From Streptococcus suis (GTDB lineage: Bacteria > Bacillota > Bacilli > Lactobacillales > Streptococcaceae), in contig NZ_JAEUXI010000001.1 in NCBI RefSeq assembly GCF_016775005.1, positions 372,001 to 436,000 on the forward strand: a stretch of 64,000 nucleotides of DNA. Direction: 5' to 3'. A program made the position numbers and the translations under genes. The first letter of the stretch is position 1. Every line of letters begins with the position of its first letter. This document shows positions 34,019 to 43,474 of the stretch, piece by piece. The notes under the pieces were generated by a model. The model made no database searches. It was given only the letters and a program-made list of their open reading frames with translations, and had not been told where the DNA came from.

Positions 34019-37000
34019 TCACTGCTCTTTTCGCTTCTTAGCTAAGCACAAGCCTGTCAAACCAAGGAACCCAAGACTTGCTAAGGTTGAAACTACTGAA
34101 TCAGCTTGACCTGTTTTCGGAAGTGCTTGACCTTCCGATTTTGCTGGTGTTTGAGAGGCAGTAACAATCGTCTCTTTCGCCCCTTTATCTGGCAAGCTAC
34201 CAAGTGGTTTTTCTGCCGTCCAGAGACCTGAGCCATGAAGCGTGAGATGACCCAATGGTTTTTCTGGCGACAGCAATCCGTCTCCATTGATGGAAATATG
34301 TCCCAATGGTAAAGCCTCTGCTGTTGGAGCAGTATCAGGAACTGCGGTCACCAATTCTTCGATAGGTTGATCTGGTTGGGATGGAGATTCTGGATCAGTT
34401 GGTTGATCTGGTTGAACAGGTACTTCTGGATCAGTTGGTTGATCTGGCTGAACAGGTACTTCTGGATCAGTTGGTTGATCTGGCTGAACAGGTACTTCTG
34501 GATTAGTTGGTTGGTCTGGCTGAACAGGTACTTCTGGATCAGTTGGTTGATCTGGCTGAACAGGTACTTCTGGTTGAATTGGAGAAGCAGCTGGGCCATA
34601 TACCGCAATCTCTTTTCCAGATACAAAGCCACCAACACTTGCTAACCAATGAACCTTGATGAATCGAGCCTTGCTTCCTTCTGGAAGAAGAGCCACTTTT
34701 TCTGTATTATTGACTGCCCAAGCAATCGGCGCCGTTACTTCCTCCCACTCTTCTCCGTCATGACTGATGGACAATTTTACACTAGTAATCGTACCATTTC
34801 CGGCATTGTTGCGAGGTCGATAGAGGATGTGATCGATATCTTTTACTTGGCCCAAATCAAGAACAATGTGACTAGGAACCGCCTGACGATTCGCCCAAGA
34901 ACTATGGTAAAGTGTCGTATCGTTTCCATCTATGAAATAGGTCAATTCTGTTCCTGCTTGGTCCGCAATTGGAGTGGTCGCTAGAACAATTGGAACTTTT
35001 CTTGTCGCATCTTTAGCAGGAGTCACAAGACTAACTACTTCAGAAGCTTCAGATGTCCCCAAGCTATTTTTAGCCTTCACACGGAATCGATAGGTGCTTT
35101 CCGGCGCCAAATTGTAAACAGTCAAGTTAGTCTGGTCTGTCTGTCCAACTGGGACAAAGCCATCTGCTGTCTCCTGCTCAATCAGGTATTCAAAAGCCTG
35201 CTTGTCCCCAGTCCAAGTCAGGGTCGCACTACCACTTGTTAAGCGATTAGAGGCAACTTGACTCGGGACAGCTGGGACTGTTGTATAGGTGACTGCCTGA
35301 CGAATGGCTGAATCAGCCAAGGCTTTGGTTCGCAAGTTATTGCTGACTAAAATACCATCTTGTAAGGTCAAATCTAGCTGACCATCTTTCAAGGCTCTGA
35401 GGGTAATTCGGCCAATTTCTCCGCTTCCTGTCAACTGTGGCTTGTCACCAAAGTTAACAAAGCTAAAGACAATGTTGGACTGATTGCCACGAGTACGGAC
35501 ATAGGAGAAGTTTTCAGCTTCTTTAGTAAAGGTTTGGTTGGCTGTTACTTGACCGACTACTTCAAACTGACTGCCATCAATCATCACAGTGCTCGTCAAG
35601 GCATTGACAGCTTCCAAGTCTGCAGCCATCAAACGGATGGTAGTAGTTTGACCAGCGGTCAAGTCTAGCTTATCAGCCGTCAGATAGGTCCGACCAGCAG
35701 GATTACTTTGAGAAGGTGTGGCAATGCCTCCCTCCAACTGAACGGCTGCCACGCTAATATCATAAGCATCAATCAGACCATTTTTATTGGAATCAGCATG
35801 ACTGATGTATCCAAAATCACTATCTTCTGTCCGCAAGCCAGAGTAATTCAAGAAGGAGGTCTTATCGTCGTCTGAAATTCGACCGTCATTGCTGATGTCA
35901 CCGGGAATCAACATGCGGCTACCTGGTTTTTTGAAGACCAGTAATTCTTCGCCAGATACAAAGTTATTCACCCCTTCTGCGATGTGCATCCGAATATAAC
36001 GCACGCGCGGTACTGCAAATTTATAGGTCTTGGTCTTATTATCATTTGCCCAAACAGAATAGTAGCTGTCCGTTGTCCAATTTACTCCGTCTTCGCTAAC
36101 TTCAAAGTAGGCCTTGGTTATCCGACCATTTGAGCCAACGTCGTTGCGAGGGTAGTATTCAATGCGGTCCACTTCATAAGTCCCTCCAAGGTCCATGCTA
36201 ATGGTCGCCGGGAAGGTTACCACTGACCCCCATTGGCTGTGGAATTGGTGACCGACTTGCTTATCAAACAATTTATCTAAGCCCTGACCATCCTGAGGCG
36301 TAATGTTTGTCGTCGCCTGAATACCCTCAATAGCATCGCTCCAAGGATTTTCATTGGTTGCTACGCGCAATTCTTGGGACCAAGCTGACGCTCCTTTGGC
36401 ATTAACGGCACGGATTTTGAAACTGTGCTCGCTGCCATAAGCGAAATCATCAAAGGTAAAGTTGGTGCCGGTAATACCTGTAAAGAGAGTCCCATCTCGC
36501 AAAATATCATATGAACTTGCTCCCTCTACCCCTGTCCATTGGAGACGAATTGAGGTAGCCGAAATCCCTTCTTCTGGTGCAGTAAGTCCTGTTGGAATCG
36601 TTGGAACTTGTAGATCTGCTGGCACTTCAGCAACTGGATTTTGATGTACAAATCCGTCAATCGTAACAACAACTGCTGCCTGAGTGACATCTCGAGCTGC
36701 CAACTTAATTTTCAGGAGATCATTCATTTCCACCCGAAGATGTTGAATGTCTGCACTCTTTGGATTGTAGGTTGGCATCAACGGGTTGGCATGATAGTAG
36801 AATACATCACTACCTGCCTCGTATTCTTCTAAGCTGTTTACTCGTCTCAGGGTCACATCTTGATTGCCCACACGAACGGTGACAGCATCCACATCTTCTG
36901 AAACATTAACATGGAGCTCTGTTGTTTTTTCCTTGATGAATCCTGGGAAGCTACCTTCTGTTGCCCCAATCGTCAAGACTGCTCTGCCTTTTTCATTGGA

Positions 37001-39628
37001 ATCACCAGCCTGACTACTAATCACTGTTTTTGCCAATTGACCCGCCTGATAACCAACGCTCTTACCATCATCTTCATAGAGGGTAAAGCTGGAATCCCCA
37101 TGCGGATAGAATTGAATCACCCGTTTGGTCCGATCAATCTCACCTGGGTTATTGTTGGCATTAGTCATCGGAATGATGGCACCATTTCGGACAAACACAG
37201 GGGCTTTCCAAAGTGGAGCAGCAAAGCCGTTTAAGACTTGGCCGCCCTTGTATTTCTGACCTGTGTACCAGTCAATCCACTCCTGGTCCTCTCCGCCTGG
37301 CAGATAGATGTTATTGCGAATATCATCGCCATTTGCCTGCATGGCTGTATTTTTATAAATAGGCGCTACCAAGAGGTTTGACCCGTACATATACTGGTAC
37401 TGGACATCCTTGCCGTAGTTGATAACCTCGTCAGGGAATTCAATAAACATGGCGCGAACAATTGGCTTCCCTGTCTCCCTCGCCTCGTGACCTAAGGAAT
37501 AAGCGTAAGGCATGAGGGTTGATTTTTGTTTGAGGGAAATACGGTTAATATCGGTTGTCCGATCGTCAAAGGAGAATGGTGTTTTCGGTTTTGCACCCCA
37601 ACCGTCCATGTTCATCATGATGGAGGTGAACATTTTCCATTGGTAATCACGGGCATTGATAATCGGATCTGCACCACCAAAGATACCATCCATATCCGAA
37701 CCCATGTTTGGATTTCCTGACAAGCCTAAGCCAATATAGGTCGGAATGTGGAAACGAATGTACTCCCATTCCCCACCAGACTGGTCACCACTCCAAATTG
37801 CTGCACTACGCTGGGTTCCACCCCAACCATCCAAGGAGACGATAAATGGACGCGCCTGTTCAGCACCACTTCCATTGGTGATGCGCTTGGCACCTTCGTC
37901 AACCCCGTTCAAGCCAAAGGAATAACCAGGACCAACCCAGGCAACGTCGGTCTTAATGGCCCGAATTCCTGCTACAGTCACTTCTTTGTCAATATCCCGA
38001 TGAAGGACAACTTCCTTGCTTGGATTGGTATCAACAAGGTCTGACTGAGTCCAAAGACCAACTTGAATGCCTTTTGATTTGGCATAGTCCACAAATTTTT
38101 TCAAATTGGCAATATTGCCATCCAAACTATCTGTTTGGCCATAACCTGCACCATAGCCATCGTTTGGCAAAAACCAGGCAAGCGGCATATTCTGCTCTTC
38201 ATAGCGATCGATGACAGCTTTTGCTGAGAATAGATAACTGTTTCCCTCACCATTTAAGGTTTCCTTGACTGCATTTGCCCGATCGGCTTCTGGCAAATGT
38301 TGTGGCTGGTATTCACGATACCACTTGTCTCCTAGTTTAATAGCGCCACGAGTTCCTTCAGCAACTTCCACCCAATAATCCCGGTTGTAGGCATTCAAAT
38401 GTCCCAGATAGAGCGCGTATTCTGGTAGGACAACTGGCGCTCCTGTTAATTCCTGGTAGTCCTTGATAATGGCTGTTGGACTGCTATTGATGAAGAAATA
38501 GGAATCGAAGCGTCCTTCAAGGTGTTTGGTTTCCACCTGGTCTGCCTGTTCCGTTCCAAAGTCATAGAAACCACGTTGGAAGGTATTGCGCAAAACACCG
38601 TAGCCATTTGTGGACCAGTAGAATGGGCTTGGAGATGCAACCCCGCCATCAACCCAGTTATTTTCGTTGACAATGTTTATCTTTTGACCCTTGTGACTGA
38701 AGCGACCATTTTGCATTCCTCCACCGAAGAAGAACTCATTTTCATCCTGGCTCAGCACTTGACTGGTTTGAGTCGGAGTGATTTGGACTGGCAAAACTTC
38801 CTTAGTGACATATTTGTTGGCAAGTCGGTCAAAAACAGACATGCGGGCAGTCGCCTTATCAAAGAAAATCCAGATTTTTTCTGTTTCAAGAATATAGCGA
38901 TGCTCCTCCTCCAACAACCGACCAACCTGCTGATAGTCTTGACGATAAGCTTCCAAGGATTTCACCGTAATGGTCGCAGGTCGGTCTTCGCGACTAGGTG
39001 CTGGATGCTCTTGGAAATCCCCTGTTTTGTCAATATAATAACGGAAAACATGGTCGTTATAGAGGCTGACCTGGGCTTGCTCACCTGTTTGATAGCGAAT
39101 GGTCGCGACACCATTATCAAAAGTCAATCCTGTGATGGCACCAACTGCAGTAGCTGGTTTTGAAAAACTAGCGTCCGCTTGATGACTCGGCAGTTCTGTA
39201 GTCGGAGAAAGACTAACCGCAGCAGGCTGGGCCGCAGGAGCAAACTCCATCCGCTCAACTTCGGAGTCACTTGCCAAATTGTCTGAACCACCCCTTGTGT
39301 CTGCGGACAAAACAGGCACCTCTGATTCTACGGTTTCAGTTCCTTCAGCAACTTCTCTAGTTTCTCCTTCCAGATTTGCTACTGGCGAACTGTCCGTTCC
39401 TACTCCACCGACTTCTTCAACAACCTCGCTCACAGTCGACTCTTCTGAAGCCTCCTCAGGAGATAGTTGGTTGCTGATTGTATCTTCTCCCTCAAGGCCT
39501 GTCTCTGCAAAAACTGACTGACCACCGAAGAGACTACAACCAATCGCAACAGAAGCGACACCAACTGCTAGCCGCCGAATCGAAAAACGATAGCGTTTAT
39601 CAAATAGATATTTGGAATGTTGACTCAT
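34019..39628 (-). CDS. Cell-wall-anchored GH31 family glycoside hydrolase (1869 aa)
   Basis: The start at 39628 follows AGGAGG. Domains in order are: a YSIRK-like signal (RFSIRRLAVGVASVAIGCS, about 12-42), an acidic Ser/Glu stretch (to about 170), and a mutarotase-like GH31 N-domain (about 175-390). The GH31 barrel follows (about 390-830) with candidate nucleophile D561 (IKTDVAWVG) and acid/base D615 (WSGDQSGGEW). Next come FN3 (about 1010-1100), F5/8-type carbohydrate-binding (about 1105-1235), dockerin-like (about 1240-1300), cohesin-like (about 1310-1450), FN3, second F5/8-type, Pro-rich repeats, and LPKTG plus tail (1836-1869). It should release alpha-linked sugars from host glycans at the surface. 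Sequence flavour near the nucleophile suggests the alpha-GalNAc-type subgroup, but that is uncertain. Confidence 0.93.
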   Translation of the reverse strand: MSQHSKYLFDKRYRFSIRRLAVGVASVAIGCSLFGGQSVFAETGLEGEDTISNQLSPEEASEESTVSEVVEEVGGVGTDSSPVANLEGETREVAEGTETVESEVPVLSADTRGGSDNLASDSEVERMEFAPAAQPAAVSLSPTTELPSHQADASFSKPATAVGAITGLTFDNGVATIRYQTGEQAQVSLYNDHVFRYYIDKTGDFQEHPAPSREDRPATITVKSLEAYRQDYQQVGRLLEEEHRYILETEKIWIFFDKATARMSVFDRLANKYVTKEVLPVQITPTQTSQVLSQDENEFFFGGGMQNGRFSHKGQKINIVNENNWVDGGVASPSPFYWSTNGYGVLRNTFQRGFYDFGTEQADQVETKHLEGRFDSYFFINSSPTAIIKDYQELTGAPVVLPEYALYLGHLNAYNRDYWVEVAEGTRGAIKLGDKWYREYQPQHLPEADRANAVKETLNGEGNSYLFSAKAVIDRYEEQNMPLAWFLPNDGYGAGYGQTDSLDGNIANLKKFVDYAKSKGIQVGLWTQSDLVDTNPSKEVVLHRDIDKEVTVAGIRAIKTDVAWVGPGYSFGLNGVDEGAKRITNGSGAEQARPFIVSLDGWGGTQRSAAIWSGDQSGGEWEYIRFHIPTYIGLGLSGNPNMGSDMDGIFGGADPIINARDYQWKMFTSIMMNMDGWGAKPKTPFSFDDRTTDINRISLKQKSTLMPYAYSLGHEARETGKPIVRAMFIEFPDEVINYGKDVQYQYMYGSNLLVAPIYKNTAMQANGDDIRNNIYLPGGEDQEWIDWYTGQKYKGGQVLNGFAAPLWKAPVFVRNGAIIPMTNANNNPGEIDRTKRVIQFYPHGDSSFTLYEDDGKSVGYQAGQLAKTVISSQAGDSNEKGRAVLTIGATEGSFPGFIKEKTTELHVNVSEDVDAVTVRVGNQDVTLRRVNSLEEYEAGSDVFYYHANPLMPTYNPKSADIQHLRVEMNDLLKIKLAARDVTQAAVVVTIDGFVHQNPVAEVPADLQVPTIPTGLTAPEEGISATSIRLQWTGVEGASSYDILRDGTLFTGITGTNFTFDDFAYGSEHSFKIRAVNAKGASAWSQELRVATNENPWSDAIEGIQATTNITPQDGQGLDKLFDKQVGHQFHSQWGSVVTFPATISMDLGGTYEVDRIEYYPRNDVGSNGRITKAYFEVSEDGVNWTTDSYYSVWANDNKTKTYKFAVPRVRYIRMHIAEGVNNFVSGEELLVFKKPGSRMLIPGDISNDGRISDDDKTSFLNYSGLRTEDSDFGYISHADSNKNGLIDAYDISVAAVQLEGGIATPSQSNPAGRTYLTADKLDLTAGQTTTIRLMAADLEAVNALTSTVMIDGSQFEVVGQVTANQTFTKEAENFSYVRTRGNQSNIVFSFVNFGDKPQLTGSGEIGRITLRALKDGQLDLTLQDGILVSNNLRTKALADSAIRQAVTYTTVPAVPSQVASNRLTSGSATLTWTGDKQAFEYLIEQETADGFVPVGQTDQTNLTVYNLAPESTYRFRVKAKNSLGTSEASEVVSLVTPAKDATRKVPIVLATTPIADQAGTELTYFIDGNDTTLYHSSWANRQAVPSHIVLDLGQVKDIDHILYRPRNNAGNGTITSVKLSISHDGEEWEEVTAPIAWAVNNTEKVALLPEGSKARFIKVHWLASVGGFVSGKEIAVYGPAASPIQPEVPVQPDQPTDPEVPVQPDQPTNPEVPVQPDQPTDPEVPVQPDQPTDPEVPVQPDQPTDPESPSQPDQPIEELVTAVPDTAPTAEALPLGHISINGDGLLSPEKPLGHLTLHGSGLWTAEKPLGSLPDKGAKETIVTASQTPAKSEGQALPKTGQADSVVSTLASLGFLGLTGLCLAKKRKEQ
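34369..34575 (-). repeat. 39-bp repeats encoding PEVPVQPDQPTD units
   Basis: About five near-identical 13-codon units encode the Pro-rich cell-wall-spanning region before the LPXTG anchor. Copy number in such regions commonly varies between strains. Confidence 0.85.
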
Positions 39629-39673
39629 TTGTTCCTCCTCATTTGTAAAAATGTGTAGAATTCTCTCAATCAT

Positions 39674-40097
39674 ACTATACTAAATTCTGACAATAAATTC
39701 AATATATGTATATACTTTTTACAAGTGTTTTCGCTTGTTTTTGAACAAACATTCCAAATATGTAAAAAACCTCTATTTGCTTATACAAACAGAGGTATTC
39801 TAGTAACGGAAAACAAACTGACACAACTTGACTGCCTCACTTTCTTATTCTCCAAGCAAATGATTGCCCAGTCTAAGAGAGTGAAAACTTTCCGTGAACT
39901 GTTTCAGCCCGATCCTAGAGATGGCGAAGTGAGGTTCTAGTGGAGATGAAGCAAGCGAGCACAAATCCCAGAACAACTTTTCAACATCCTGTCATCTTAC
40001 AGCACAGTGTTTGATTGACTAAAGAGTCAGCAATCAAGACTGTTACTAAATTCCCATTTTGTCTAACATCAACTGTTCACCTTTTTTGTCAAATCTA
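39674..40097. promoter_or_regulatory. Intergenic region upstream of the GH31 gene
   Basis: The GH31 promoter is TTGAAT (39702-39697), 17 bases, TATAGT (39679-39674) on the minus strand. A cre-like site (minus strand AAACAAGCGAAAACA, 39740-39726) upstream of the -35 matches the CcpA consensus at 8 of 10 fixed positions. A CCTCT...AGAGG hairpin lies at 39768-39795. The rest (39830-40060) has no supported gene and resembles a dispersed repeat also seen near 20865. Confidence 0.45.
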
Positions 40098-40128
40098 AAA
40101 AACACCTGAGGAAAGCTCAGGTGTTTTG
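40098..40128 (-). terminator. Terminator after gpmA
   Basis: AAAACACCTGAG-gaaag-CTCAGGTGTTTT stem with A/T flanks, just after the gpmA stop on the minus strand. Confidence 0.85.
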
Positions 40129-40137
40129 CTTACAATA

Positions 40138-40824
40138 TTATAGGTAATATTCTTTTACAATGTTCAAGTTTTCATCCAATTCGAAAACAAGTGGTGGGAA
40201 GTTTGGAATTTCCACATCCATGATTTCGTCATCAGACAAGCCTTTGATGTGTTTTACAAGGGCACGGATTGAGTTACCGTGTGCACCTACGAATACGTTT
40301 TTGCCGTCTTTCAAAGCTGGAGCAATCTTGTCTTCCCAGAATGGAAGGGCGCGCTCAAGCGTTACTTTCAAGTTTTCAGCATCTGGAATAACTGCTGAGT
40401 CAAGGTGAGCATAACGACGGTCAGTATGTGCTGAGTGCTCATCGTCTTTTGCCATATCTGGAGGCAATACATCGTATGAACGACGCCAGATGTGAACTTG
40501 CTCATCACCGAATTGTTCTGCAGCTTCTGCCTTGTTTTTACCTGTCAAACCACCGTAGTGACGCTCGTTCAAACGCCATGATTTTTCAACTGGTACCCAC
40601 AATTGGTCCGCAGACTCAAGTGCCAAGTTCGTTGTTTTAATCGCACGTTTCAATACTGATGTGAAAGCAAGGTCAAACTCGATACCAGCTTCTTTGATCA
40701 AAAGACCAGCGTCGATTGCTTGTTGAGTACCTTTGTCAGACAAATCAACATCAGCCCAACCAGTGAAAAGGTTAGCTTTGTTCCATTCAGACTCACCGTG
40801 GCGAGCAAAAACCAATTTTACCAT
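40138..40824 (-). CDS. gpmA: 2,3-bisphosphoglycerate-dependent phosphoglycerate mutase
   Basis: GpmA interconverts 3- and 2-phosphoglycerate in glycolysis. The 228-residue product starts [15 protein letters not shown] with the phospho-histidine in RHGE. It has [21 protein letters not shown] and [15 protein letters not shown]. Ribosome site AAAGGAGAA. Codon use is strongly biased, as expected of a highly expressed gene. Confidence 0.97.
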   Translation of the reverse strand: MVKLVFARHGESEWNKANLFTGWADVDLSDKGTQQAIDAGLLIKEAGIEFDLAFTSVLKRAIKTTNLALESADQLWVPVEKSWRLNERHYGGLTGKNKAEAAEQFGDEQVHIWRRSYDVLPPDMAKDDEHSAHTDRRYAHLDSAVIPDAENLKVTLERALPFWEDKIAPALKDGKNVFVGAHGNSIRALVKHIKGLSDDEIMDVEIPNFPPLVFELDENLNIVKEYYL

Positions 40825-40941
40825 TAATGGATTCTCCTTTTTATTTTGAGGTTTCCCTCTGTTACCCTTCTATTTTACACGAATTTCAGGAAAAAGGCTA
40901 GTCTTTCCCATTTCTGATTACGCTTACATGTCCTTCCCGCC

Positions 40942-40968
40942 AAAATCAGCCCTGAGACTGATTTTTAT
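40942..40968. terminator. Hairpin with U-run between gpmA and thiolase promoters
   Basis: AAAATCAG-ccctgaga-CTGATTTTTATTT looks like an intrinsic terminator, but it lies upstream of both divergent genes. It may insulate thiolase from upstream transcription. The same AATCAGCC-type hairpin recurs at 3205 and 45342. Confidence 0.45.
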
Positions 40969-41048
40969 TTCCTTGTTTTTGACAAAAAAATGGTATAATG
41001 AATGAAAGAAATTTGGAAATATTTCCTAGTCTATTGTTAGGAGTACCC

Positions 41049-42224
41049 ATGAAAAAAGTTGCTATCGTCTCAGCCTACCGATCTGCAATCGGTAGTTTTG
41101 GAGGCAGTCTCAAGGACATTACCATCGCCGATTTAGGTGCACAAGTCCTTGAACACGCACTCAGTACCAAACACATACCAAAAGAAGACATTGACGAAGT
41201 CATTTTCGGCAATGTCCTTTCAGCTGGTCATGGGCAAAATATTGCCCGTCAAATCGCCCTAAAGGCTGGACTTCCAGAAACCACCTCCGCTTACTGTGTC
41301 AATAAAGTTTGCGGATCAGGTCTCAAGTCAGTCCTCCTGGCTGCCCAATCCATCATGCTTGGTGACAATGATGTCGTTGTTGCTGGAGGCATCGAAATCA
41401 TGAGCCAAGCTGCCTATCTCTCCAAATCCAGCCGATTTGGAAGTAAGTTAGGCCATATTACTTTAGAAGATTCCATGTTGACAGATGGTTTGACAGATGC
41501 TTTCAACGACTATCACATGGGCATTACAGCTGAAAATGTGGCTGAACGCTATCAAATCAGTCGTGAAGCCCAAGACGCCTTTGCATACTCTAGTCAAGAA
41601 AAAGCTGCAAAAGCTATTGCTGAAAGACGCTTTATCGATGAGATTGTACCAATAAAGCTGAAGAGTCGAAAGGGCGAAAGTATTTTTGATAAGGATGAGT
41701 ATCCTCGACTAACACCACTTGAAAAACTGGCGACCTTACGACCTGCCTTCAAAAAAGATGGAACGGTTACAGCTGCCAATGCTTCTGGTATCAATGATGG
41801 CTGTGCAGTCCTCATTCTCATGTCTGAGGAAAAGGCTAATGAGCTAAACCTCATGCCTCTGGCCTATATCGAAAGTTATGCTACAAGCGGTCTAGATCCT
41901 GCCCTCATGGGAATGGGACCAGTTACTGCAAGTAAAAAGGCGCTTCAAAAGATTGGCAAAACTGTAGAAGATATTGATTTATTTGAACTAAATGAGGCAT
42001 TCGCAGCCCAATCCATTCCAGTTGTCGAACAATTAGGAGCTGACCCTTCCAAGGTCAATGTCAACGGCGGTGCCATCGCTTTGGGCCACCCGATTGGAGC
42101 TAGCGGCAGTCGAATCTTGGTTAGCCTCATCCATGAACTCAACAAACAAGATAAAAAGCTGGGCCTCTGTGCCCTCTGTATCGGAGGCGGTCAAGGAATA
42201 AGCCTCATTATTTCTCATGCATAA
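41049..42224 (+). CDS. Acetyl-CoA C-acetyltransferase (thiolase)
   Basis: The 391-residue biosynthetic-type thiolase condenses two acetyl-CoA into acetoacetyl-CoA, the entry to the mevalonate pathway. The start at 41049 follows TTAGGAG. The acylated cysteine is C88 (NKVCGSGLKS); NGGAIALGHPIGASG and LCALCIGGGQG give the second His/Cys pair. A TGGTATAAT -10 is at 40991-40999. It is the first gene of thiolase-mvaS-mvaA; mvaS begins 28 bases after its stop. Confidence 0.95.
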   Translation: MKKVAIVSAYRSAIGSFGGSLKDITIADLGAQVLEHALSTKHIPKEDIDEVIFGNVLSAGHGQNIARQIALKAGLPETTSAYCVNKVCGSGLKSVLLAAQSIMLGDNDVVVAGGIEIMSQAAYLSKSSRFGSKLGHITLEDSMLTDGLTDAFNDYHMGITAENVAERYQISREAQDAFAYSSQEKAAKAIAERRFIDEIVPIKLKSRKGESIFDKDEYPRLTPLEKLATLRPAFKKDGTVTAANASGINDGCAVLILMSEEKANELNLMPLAYIESYATSGLDPALMGMGPVTASKKALQKIGKTVEDIDLFELNEAFAAQSIPVVEQLGADPSKVNVNGGAIALGHPIGASGSRILVSLIHELNKQDKKLGLCALCIGGGQGISLIISHA

Positions 42225-42252
42225 AACAAGGAATAGGTTGGAAGGAACACTT

Positions 42253-43407
42253 ATGAACATCGGTATTGATAAAATCGGCTTTGCGGCGCCAGATTTTGTT
42301 TTAGATTTGGCTGATTTAGCCCTAGCCCGCAACATTGATCCCAATAAATACAAAATCGGACTTCTCCAGTCAGAGATGGCTGTTGCACCCGTCACGCAAG
42401 ACATTGTCTCCCTCGGCGCTCAAGCTGCTGCAGCTATCTTGACAGAAGAAGACAAACAGACCATTGACATGGTCATCGTCGGAACTGAGTCAAGCGTAGA
42501 CCAGAGTAAGGCCGCTGCTGTATCTATTCATGGTTTATTAGGCATCCAGCCCTTTGCTCGCTCCATCGAGATGAAGGAAGCCTGCTACGGAGCTACAGCT
42601 GGACTCAGTTTAGCCAAGAGCCACATCGCTCAATTTCCTGATTCAAAAGTCCTGGTCATCGCAAGTGATATCGCCAAGTATGGATTAGAGTCAGGTGGCG
42701 AGCCAACCCAAGGTGCTGGCGCAGTTGCCATGTTGGTCACTGCTAACCCACGCATCATGGTCCTCAATAATGACAATGTTTGCCAGACTCGCGACATTTA
42801 TGACTTCTGGCGACCAAACTATGACAAGTACCCTCGCGTTGATGGTCGCTTCTCTACAATCCAATACACCGACTGCTTGACCACAACCTTTGATTATTAC
42901 CAGAAAAAAACAGGTCAGTCGCTTGAAGATTTTGCAGCCATGTGCTTGCACATCCCCTTCTCCAAGCAAGGTCTCAAAGGTTTGCAAGCCATCGCTAAAA
43001 ATGAAGAAACCCTCAACCGCTTGACAGAGCGCTTCCAAGAAGCCATCGTCTATAACAAGGTTGTCGGCAATATCTACACAGGCTCCATCTTCCTCTCTCT
43101 CCTTTCCCTTTTGGAAAATAGCAGAGCGCTCGAGGCAGGGGATCAAATCCTCTTTTATAGCTATGGTAGCGGTGCTGTCTGTGAAATCTTCAGCGGTTCC
43201 CTTGTTGAAGGATACCAGAAACAATTGGACCAAAATCGCTTAGAAAGCCTCAATCAACGGACCAAACTCAGTATGGAAGAATATGAACAAATCTTCTTCC
43301 AAGAAATCAACTTGGACGAGACAGGTACATCAGTTGACCTTCCAGAAGATCCAAAACCCTTTGCCCTCATTCAAGTAGACAAACACAAACGGATTTATCG
43401 TAAATAA
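42253..43407 (+). CDS. mvaS: Hydroxymethylglutaryl-CoA synthase
   Basis: MvaS condenses acetoacetyl-CoA with acetyl-CoA to HMG-CoA. The 384-residue product has E79 (VGTES), the acylated C111 (EMKEACYGATAGL) and a catalytic His in LHIPFSKQGLKG. The start at 42253 has AAGGAAC upstream; an earlier in-frame ATG within the thiolase end adds 12 non-homologous residues. Confidence 0.96.
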   Translation: MNIGIDKIGFAAPDFVLDLADLALARNIDPNKYKIGLLQSEMAVAPVTQDIVSLGAQAAAAILTEEDKQTIDMVIVGTESSVDQSKAAAVSIHGLLGIQPFARSIEMKEACYGATAGLSLAKSHIAQFPDSKVLVIASDIAKYGLESGGEPTQGAGAVAMLVTANPRIMVLNNDNVCQTRDIYDFWRPNYDKYPRVDGRFSTIQYTDCLTTTFDYYQKKTGQSLEDFAAMCLHIPFSKQGLKGLQAIAKNEETLNRLTERFQEAIVYNKVVGNIYTGSIFLSLLSLLENSRALEAGDQILFYSYGSGAVCEIFSGSLVEGYQKQLDQNRLESLNQRTKLSMEEYEQIFFQEINLDETGTSVDLPEDPKPFALIQVDKHKRIYRK

Positions 43408-43418
43408 AAGCCAAAACG

Positions 43419-43449
43419 GCGCCCTTTGGCTCTCACCAAGGGCGCTTTT
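43419..43449 (+). terminator. Terminator-like hairpin between mvaS and mvaA
   Basis: GCGCCCTT-tggctctcacc-AAGGGCGC is followed by TTTTCG. It should end much of the thiolase-mvaS transcript and let only part continue to mvaA, unless mvaA has its own promoter. I did not find a clear one. Confidence 0.65.
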
Positions 43450-43474
43450 CGTTAGAAATTAGAAAGAGGAAACC

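Noticed and set aside
34348-34645. Open frames on both strands over the Pro-rich repeats
   Set aside because: Repeats of 39 bp (a multiple of 3) keep several frames open. Only the frame in phase with the LPXTG gene has domain support.
40160-40408. Plus-strand frame opposite gpmA
   Set aside because: Antisense shadow of a highly expressed, codon-biased gene without ribosome site or homology.
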